DNA of 64,000 bases from Hexactinellida sp. DTS-2022 (lineage: Eukaryota > Porifera > Hexactinellida): the NCBI GenBank assembly GCA_028753945.1, contig JAPNXP010000008.1, positions 4,832,001 to 4,896,000 on the forward strand. The letters are read 5' to 3'. Below the pieces are notes generated by a model. The model was not told the origin of the DNA. It ran no database searches and was given only the letters and a program-made list of their open reading frames with translations. Each line of letters starts with the position of its first letter. Position 1 is the stretch's first letter. A program made the position numbers and the translations under genes. Shown piece by piece: positions 55,984 to 64,000 of this stretch.

Positions 55984-57626
55984 GCCAAGTCATCAACGCC
56001 CAAGGTGTGGAGAACCATTTGTAAATTGGTCGTTGTCACAAGGAACGGTAGATAAATTTGAAGTTTGTTTCTATCATAAACCATCTTGAGTTACATGGCA
56101 TTCACTCATTCTGTATTGATAATAAATTATATTATTAGTTATTTATTTTAGCAATGTTATCCACGGTTAAGTTTAATCAAGTCAACAAATTCCTTATATT
56201 ATAATATTTTATTTAATCCATTGTATAATAATACTACAATTAAATAGAAGCCAGCTGGAATTTATAAGTTAAATCAATATAATTATCGCAAGTTGAATCA
56301 CTAGAGTAGGATTTAACAAGTTAAATCAATATAATTATTACAAGTTGAAACAATGGAATTAGATTTAACACTTTTACTGAAATTGAAGTGTGAGTAAACA
56401 AAGAAATTTCAACCCCCATTTATGGCAGAAATTAAACCATTTATTGAAAATTTTCTTCACCCATCAGACGCAGAATTTTATGGTGAATCCAAATATGAAA
56501 TAAAATTTGGGGGTTTAGTAAAACAATTTTTGAGTTATGGACCAGACAAAATTTGAAAGGTGTTAAAGATGTGTCAAAAATTTCTTAATCAGAAATCGTT
56601 ACCCCAGGTGCAAATTAGACTGTCCCATCGCACCTACATGCAAAGTTTAAGCCCATCAACTATAAAGCTGTGGCCAGGGCACCGTCTACGGAGAAAAAAA
56701 AAATAATAATAAAAATAATAAAGGCAGTGATTCTAATACTGGGCCACTATACTATAGTATAGTCGGCACAGTAATAAAGAATAAAAGTAGAACATTATTA
56801 GTATGAATAATTATAAGCATAATCAATTATAGTACAATAATATCAAATTATGTAGATGAAGTTTTCAAAAATAAAGATGGGTTGATGAATTAAAAGATTC
56901 ATAGAACTTTTAGGTGATTTAAATGCCATTCCAAAGTGCGCAGAAAATTGTCAAGCCAGAAGAGGTCATAGGATTCATAGCAGAAAGAAGGAATTTGTTC
57001 AGATCGCCTAATGATATCTAGCTTCAGGAAAATCCAGTATATAGAGAGAATCCAACGAGTGATAGCCAATTTACGATAATCCTAACACATATAAATAAAG
57101 TTCATGGGTGTTTGAAACAGAAAAAAAGCAAAATAGTAAGTCACTTAACTATGCGAGACTTTTCTATAGGTGCCATATATACACAATTTATATCACTGGT
57201 ATTACCCCTGATCCATACTAGAAAATTAGCAAAAGTGATGATTTTAACTACATCCAATGAACCCTTCATAAGACAATTTTGTTACTCTAAAAAAGACATG
57301 ACGAACCGGAAAGAGTTCATTTTCACGAGGCTGCATAGAACTGAGATTGAATAGAGACAGATTTCACAAGGCAACCCTTCCAACACAATTCAAATAGCAC
57401 TTCTTTACCCCGAAAACTCGCATTATATTCCATTAAAAACATAGATTTTAAATTTAAGCAAATGGACCAGTTAGAAGACGCTTTGGTATTCAAAAAAAAT
57501 AGTCTCGATTTAGAATTGGCTATTCTTGACACTGGAATACACCAAAGTCACTTAACTATGCGAGACTTTTTCTAGGTGCCATATATACACAATTTATATC
57601 ACTGGTTTTATCCAAAAAAAAATAGA
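55984..57626. other. AT-rich transition zone before the satellite
   Basis: Holds a fragment related to family C (GGCACCGTCTACGGAGAAA at about 56676) and the TACTGGGCCACTATACTATA motif at 56737. A 60-bp direct repeat (AGTCACTTAACTATGCGAGA, GGTGCCATATATACACAATT) occurs at 57137 and 57546. An 80-codon frame at 57112-57354 has no recognised domain. Confidence 0.6.
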
Positions 57627-60600
57627 TTTTAAGAATGCTATAATAGTCCATTTGGAAGGTGATTGTTTGACAATAAACAATCCAGGTCACTTTAAAAAGA
57701 GATTTACTTTTCACCAGACATCCCAAAGATCACATAAAGATAGCCAGTCCTTTCACTATACCCCATCAAAGACAATAAAAAAGAATAATTCTATCACTCC
57801 CTTCGTTCCCAGCCAATTTTTAACCAACCAAAGATAGATTTTAAGAATGCTATAATAGTACATTAAGAAGGTGACTGTTTGACAATAAACAATCCAGGTC
57901 ACTTTAAAAAGAGATTTACTTTTCACCAGACATCCCAAACATCACATAAAGATAGCCAGTCCTTCACTATACCCCATCAAAGACAATAAAAAAGAAGAAT
58001 TCTATCACTCCCTTCGTTCCCAGCCAATTTTTAACCAACCAAAGATAGATTTTAAGAATGCTATAATAGTACATTAAGAAGGTGACTGTTTGACAATAAA
58101 CAATCCAGGTCACTTTAAAAAGAGATTTACTTTTCACCAGACATCCCAAACATCACATAAAGATAGCCAGTCCTTTCACTATACCCCATCAAAGACAATA
58201 AAAAAGAATAATTCTATCACTCCCTTCGTTCCCAGCCAATTTTTAACCAACCAAAGATAGATTTTAAGAATGCTATAATAGTACATTAAGAAGGTGACTG
58301 TTTGACAATAAACAATCCAGGTCACTTTAAAAAGAGATTTACTTTTCACCAGACATCCCAAACATCACATAAAGATAGCCAGTCCTTTCACTATACCCCA
58401 TCAAAGACAATAAAAAAGAATAATTCTATCACTCCCTTCGTTCCCAGCCAATTTTTAACCAACCAAAGATAGATTTTAAGAATGCTATAATAGTACATTA
58501 AGAAGGTGACTGTTTGACAATAAACAATCCAGGTCACTTTAAAAAGAGATTTACTTTTCACCAGACATCCCAAACATCACATAAAGATAGCCAGTCCTTC
58601 ACTATACCCCATCAAAGACAATAAAAAAGAAGAATTCTATCACTCCCTTCGTTCCCAGCCAATTTTTAACCAACCAAAGATAGATTTTAAGAATGCTATA
58701 ATAGTACATTAAGAAGGTGACTGTTTGACAATAAACAATCCAGGTCACTTTAAAAAGAGATTTACTTTTCACCAGACATCCCAAACATCACATAAAGATA
58801 GCCAGTCCTTTCACTATACCCCATCAAAGACAATAAAAAAGAATAATTCTATCACTCCCTTCGTTCCCAGCCAATTTTTAACCAACCAAAGATAGATTTT
58901 AAGAATGCTATAATAGTACATTAAGAAGGTGACTGTTTGACAATAAACAATCCAGGTCACTTTAAAAAGAGATTTACTTTTCACCAGACATCCCAACCAT
59001 CACATAAAGATAGCCAGTCCTTTCACTATACCCCATCAAAGACAATAAAAAAGAATAATTCTATCACTCCCTTCGTTCCCAGCCAATTTTTAACCAACCA
59101 AAGATAGATTTTAAGAATGCTATAATAGTACATTAAGAAGGTGACTGTTTGACAATAAACAATCCAGGTCACTTTAAAAAGAGATTTACTTTTCACCAGA
59201 CATCCCAAACATCACATAAAGATAGCCAGTCCTTCACTATACCCCATCAAAGACAATAAAAAAGAAGAATTCTATCACTCCCTTCGTTCCCAGCCAATTT
59301 TTAACCAACCAAAGATAGATTTTAAGAATGCTATAATAGTACATTAAGAAGGTGACTGTTTGACAATAAACAATCCAGGTCACTTTAAAAAGAGATTTAC
59401 TTTTCACCAGACATCCCAAACATCACATAAAGATAGCCAGTCCTTTCACTATACCCCATCAAAGACAATAAAAAAGAATAATTCTATCACTCCCTTCGTT
59501 CCCAGCCAATTTTTAACCAACCAAAGATAGATTTTAAGAATGCTATAATAGTACATTAAGAAGGTGACTGTTTGACAATAAACAATCCAGGTCACTTTAA
59601 AAAGAGATTTACTTTTCACCAGACATCCCAAACATCACATAAAGATAGCCAGTCCTTTCACTATACCCCATCAAAGACAATAAAAAAGAATAATTCTATC
59701 ACTCCCTTCGTTCCCAGCCAATTTTTAACCAACCAAAGATAGATTTTAAGAATGCTATAATAGTACATTAAGAAGGTGACTGTTTGACAATAAACAATCC
59801 AGGTCACTTTAAAAAGAGATTTACTTTTCACCAGACATCCCAAACATCACATAAAGATAGCCAGTCCTTTCACTATACCCCATCAAAGACAATAAAAAAG
59901 AATAATTCTATCACTCCCTTCGTTCCCAGCCAATTTTTAACCAACCAAAGATAGATTTTAAGAATGCTATAATAGTACATTAAGAAGGTGACTGTTTGAC
60001 AATAAACAATCCAGGTCACTTTAAAAAGAGATTTACTTTTCACCAGACATCCCAAACATCACATAAAGATAGCCAGTCCTTCACTATACCCCATCAAAGA
60101 CAATAAAAAAGAAGAATTCTATCACTCCCTTCGTTCCCAGCCAATTTTTAACCAACCAAAGATAGATTTTAAGAATGCTATAATAGTACATTAAGAAGGT
60201 GACTGTTTGACAATAAACAATCCAGGTCACTTTAAAAAGAGATTTACTTTTCACCAGACATCCCAAACATCACATAAAGATAGCCAGTCCTTTCACTATA
60301 CCCCATCAAAGACAATAAAAAAGAATAATTCTATCACTCCCTTCGTTCCCAGCCAATTTTTAACCAACCAAAGATAGATTTTAAGAATGCTATAATAGTA
60401 CATTAAGAAGGTGACTGTTTGACAATAAACAATCCAGGTCACTTTAAAAAGAGATTTACTTTTCACCAGACATCCCAAACATCACATAAAGATAGCCAGT
60501 CCTTTCACTATACCCCATCAAAGACAATAAAAAAGAATAATTCTATCACTCCCTTCGTTCCCAGCCAATTTTTAACCAACCAAAGATAGATTTTAAGAAT

Positions 60601-63600
60601 GCTATAATAGTACATCAAGAAGGTGACTGTTTGACAATAAACAATCCAGGTCACTTTAAAAAGAGATTTACTTTTCACCAGACATCCCAAACATCACATA
60701 AAGATAGCCAGTCCTTTCACTATACCCCATCAAAGACAATAAAAAAGAATAATTCTATCACTCCCTTCGTTCCCAGCCAATTTTTAACCAACCAAAGATA
60801 GATTTTAAGAATGCTATAATAGTACATTAAGAAGGTGACTGTTTGACAATAAACAATCCAGGTCACTTTAAAAAGAGATTTACTTTTCACCAGACATCCC
60901 AAACATCACATAAAGATAGCCAGTCCTTCACTATACCCCATCAAAGACAATAAAAAAGAAGAATTCTATCACTCCCTTCGTTCCCAGCCAATTTTTAACC
61001 AACCAAAGATAGATTTTAAGAATGCTATAATAGTACATTAAGAAGGTGACTGTTTGACAATAAACAATCCAGGTCACTTTAAAAAGAGATTTACTTTTCA
61101 CCAGACATCCCAAACATCACATAAAGATAGCCAGTCCTTCACTATACCCCATCAAAGTACAATAAAAAAGAAGAATTCTATCACTCCCTTCGTTCCCAGC
61201 CAATTTTTAACCAACCAAAGATAGATTTTAAGAATGCTATAATAGTACATTAAGAAGGTGACTGTTTGACAATAAACAATCCAGGTCACTTTAAAAAGAG
61301 ATTTACTTTTCACCAGACATCCCAAACATCACATAAAGATAGCCAGTCCTTTCACTATACCCCATCAAAGACAATAAAAAAGAATAATTCTATCACTCCC
61401 TTCGTTCCCAGCCAATTTTTAACCAACCAAAGATAGATTTTAAGAATGCTATAATAGTACATTAAGAAGGTGACTGTTTGACAATAAACAATCCAGGTCA
61501 CTTTAAAAAGAGATTTACTTTTCACCAGACATCCCAAACATCACATAAAGATAGCCAGTCCTTTCACTATACCCCATCAAAGACAATAAAAAAGAATAAT
61601 TCTATCACTCCCTTCGTTCCCAGCCAATTTTTAACCAACCAAAGATAGATTTTAAGAATGCTATAATAGTACATTAAGAAGGTGACTGTTTGACAATAAA
61701 CAATCCAGGTCACTTTAAAAAGAGATTTACTTTTCACCAGACATCCCAAACATCACATAAAGATAGCCAGTCCTTCACTATACCCCATCAAAGACAATAA
61801 AAAAGAAGAATTCTATCACTCCCTTCGTTCCCAGCCAATTTTTAACCAACCAAAGATAGATTTTAAGAATGCTATAATAGTACATTAAGAAGGTGACTGT
61901 TTGACAATAAACAATCCAGGTCACTTTAAAAAGAGATTTACTTTTCACCAGACATCCCAAACATCACATAAAGATAGCCAGTCCTTTCACTATACCCCAT
62001 CAAAGACAATAAAAAAGAATAATTCTATCACTCCCTTCGTTCCCAGCCAATTTTTAACCAACCAAAGATAGATTTTAAGAATGCTATAATAGTACATTAA
62101 GAAGGTGACTGTTTGACAATAAACAATCCAGGTCACTTTAAAAAGAGATTTACTTTTCACCAGACATCCCAAACATCACATAAAGATAGCCAGTCCTTTC
62201 ACTATACCCCATCAAAGACAATAAAAAAGAATAATTCTATCACTCCCTTCGTTCCCAGCCAATTTTTAACCAACCAAAGATAGATTTTAAGAATGCTATA
62301 ATAGTACATTAAGAAGGTGACTGTTTGACAATAAACAATCCAGGTCACTTTAAAAAGAGATTTACTTTTCACCAGACATCCCAACCATCACATAAAGATA
62401 GCCAGTCCTTTCACTATACCCCATCAAAGACAATAAAAAAGAATAATTCTATCACTCCCTTCGTTCCCAGCCAATTTTTAACCAACCAAAGATAGATTTT
62501 AAGAATGCTATAATAGTACATTAAGAAGGTGACTGTTTGACAATAAACAATCCAGGTCACTTTAAAAAGAGATTTACTTTTCACCAGACATCCCAAACAT
62601 CACATAAAGATAGCCAGTCCTTCACTATACCCCATCAAAGACAATAAAAAAGAAGAATTCTATCACTCCCTTCGTTCCCAGCCAATTTTTAACCAACCAA
62701 AGATAGATTTTAAGAATGCTATAATAGTACATTAAGAAGGTGACTGTTTGACAATAAACAATCCAGGTCACTTTAAAAAGAGATTTACTTTTCACCAGAC
62801 ATCCCAAACATCACATAAAGATAGCCAGTCCTTTCACTATACCCCATCAAAGACAATAAAAAAGAATAATTCTATCACTCCCTTCGTTCCCAGCCAATTT
62901 TTAACCAACCAAAGATAGATTTTAAGAATGCTATAATAGTACATTAAGAAGGTGACTGTTTGACAATAAACAATCCAGGTCACTTTAAAAAGAGATTTAC
63001 TTTTCACCAGACATCCCAAACATCACATAAAGATAGCCAGTCCTTTCACTATACCCCATCAAAGACAATAAAAAAGAATAATTCTATCACTCCCTTCGTT
63101 CCCAGCCAATTTTTAACCAACCAAAGATAGATTTTAAGAATGCTATAATAGTACATTAAGAAGGTGACTGTTTGACAATAAACAATCCAGGTCACTTTAA
63201 AAAGAGATTTACTTTTCACCAGACATCCCAAACATCACATAAAGATAGCCAGTCCTTTCACTATACCCCATCAAAGACAATAAAAAAGAATAATTCTATC
63301 ACTCCCTTCGTTCCCAGCCAATTTTTAACCAACCAAAGATAGATTTTAAGAATGCTATAATAGTACATTAAGAAGGTGACTGTTTGACAATAAACAATCC
63401 AGGTCACTTTAAAAAGAGATTTACTTTTCACCAGACATCCCAAACATCACATAAAGATAGCCAGTCCTTCACTATACCCCATCAAAGACAATAAAAAAGA
63501 AGAATTCTATCACTCCCTTCGTTCCCAGCCAATTTTTAACCAACCAAAGATAGATTTTAAGAATGCTATAATAGTACATTAAGAAGGTGACTGTTTGACA

Positions 63601-64000
63601 ATAAACAATCCAGGTCACTTTAAAAAGAGATTTACTTTTCACCAGACATCCCAAACATCACATAAAGATAGCCAGTCCTTCACTATACCCCATCAAAGAC
63701 AATAAAAAAGAAGAATTCTATCACTCCCTTCGTTCCCAGCCAATTTTTAACCAACCAAAGATAGATTTTAAGAATGCTATAATAGTACATTAAGAAGGTG
63801 ACTGTTTGACAATAAACAATCCAGGTCACTTTAAAAAGAGATTTACTTTTCACCAGACATCCCAAACATCACATAAAGATAGCCAGTCCTTTCACTATAC
63901 CCCATCAAAGACAATAAAAAAGAATAATTCTATCACTCCCTTCGTTCCCAGCCAATTTTTAACCAACCAAAGATAGATTTTAAGAATGCTATAATAGTAC
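57627..64000. repeat. 211/212-bp satellite array, about 30 monomers, running off the window end
   Basis: Head-to-tail AT-rich monomers (AGATTTTAAGAATGCTATAA ... CCTTCGTTCCCAGCCAATTT) recur every 211 or 212 bp. The first monomer is the most diverged (CCATTTGGAAGGTGATTG). Two classes differ by AGAAGAATT with CCTTCACTA (211 bp) against AGAATAATT with CCTTTCACTA (212 bp). Private variants include CCCAACCATC at 58993 and 62381, TACATCAAGA at 60612 and an inserted T in AAAGTACAAT at 61157. A 60-codon minus-strand frame in each monomer is a by-product. A centromeric or pericentromeric role is possible but not shown. Confidence 0.97.

Noticed and set aside
55577..55996. 139-codon frame on the minus strand near the tRNA
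   Set aside because: It reads through the tRNA-Thr gene and a palindromic MITE, so it is not a plausible protein.
57112..57354. 80-codon plus-strand frame at the satellite edge
   Set aside because: It overlaps a 60-bp direct repeat and shows no recognisable domain or coding bias.
57756..63865. Tandem 60-residue frames on the minus strand as a repeated gene family
   Set aside because: They repeat exactly with the 211/212-bp satellite, vary only with its length classes and have no promoter or domain.
57627..64000. CENP-B box in the satellite (CTTCGTTCCCAGCCAA)
   Set aside because: TTCG matches, but the required A and CGGG positions do not.
57627..64000. CRISPR-like array
   Set aside because: Monomers are contiguous and nearly identical with no variable spacers, and the genome is eukaryotic.

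Overview
The window is nuclear DNA of an animal. It holds a metazoan gene set (an MTA/NuRD subunit, NUMB, a mixed-lineage kinase, an FBXL2/20-type F-box protein, STT3, a filamin-like protein), a eukaryotic tRNA, TATA-box promoters and 85 introns that I could place by hand. All but two introns are GT-AG, and many are only 42-60 bp. Coding exons are GC-rich, while the spacers are AT-rich and full of (CAA)n/(GTT)n microsatellites, minisatellites and MITEs. A compact-genome, early-branching invertebrate such as a sponge fits best. That placement is inference, not shown by the sequence.

Region 1 (1-22 kb): six small intronless genes encode divergent Maf-like bZIP proteins (1922-2344 +, 11995-12291 +, 15132-15644 -, 17605-18117 +, 19719-20213 +, 21394-21792 -). 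Each has a TATA-like box 40-80 bp upstream. Two form a near-identical inverted pair. All six replace the two invariant DNA-contact residues of the bZIP basic region in the same way (Asn to Lys/Gln, Arg to Asp/Glu). This is the strongest candidate for an undescribed system. Embedded among them is a four-exon MTA gene (4530-10454 -) with two C2H2 fingers after its GATA finger. A RING/3CxxC gene (8005-8781 +) is nested in its first intron.

Region 2 (23-54 kb) is gene-dense: FLAD1 (+), STT3 (-, 18 exons) with a small membrane-protein gene nested on the opposite strand, a decayed NHL-repeat gene, a filamin/jitterbug-like gene (+, 17 exons), NUMB (-), a second small Cys-rich membrane protein (+), then MLK-type kinase, FBXL and RhoGEF genes in tandem on the minus strand with gaps of only 126-139 bp. 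Every spliced model keeps reading phase across all junctions and has a total length divisible by three. Several introns carry tandem repeats whose unit contains the splice junction itself.

Region 3 (54-64 kb) has no protein gene: AT-rich DNA, one tRNA-Thr(UGU), palindromic MITE copies, and from about 57.63 kb to the window end a 211/212-bp satellite of about 30 monomers in two interspersed classes.

Functionally the window mixes a transcription/chromatin cluster (Maf-like proteins, MTA) with signalling and cytoskeletal genes (NUMB, MLK, RhoGEF, filamin) and core metabolism (FAD synthesis, N-glycosylation). Nothing in the sequence shows that they act in one pathway.
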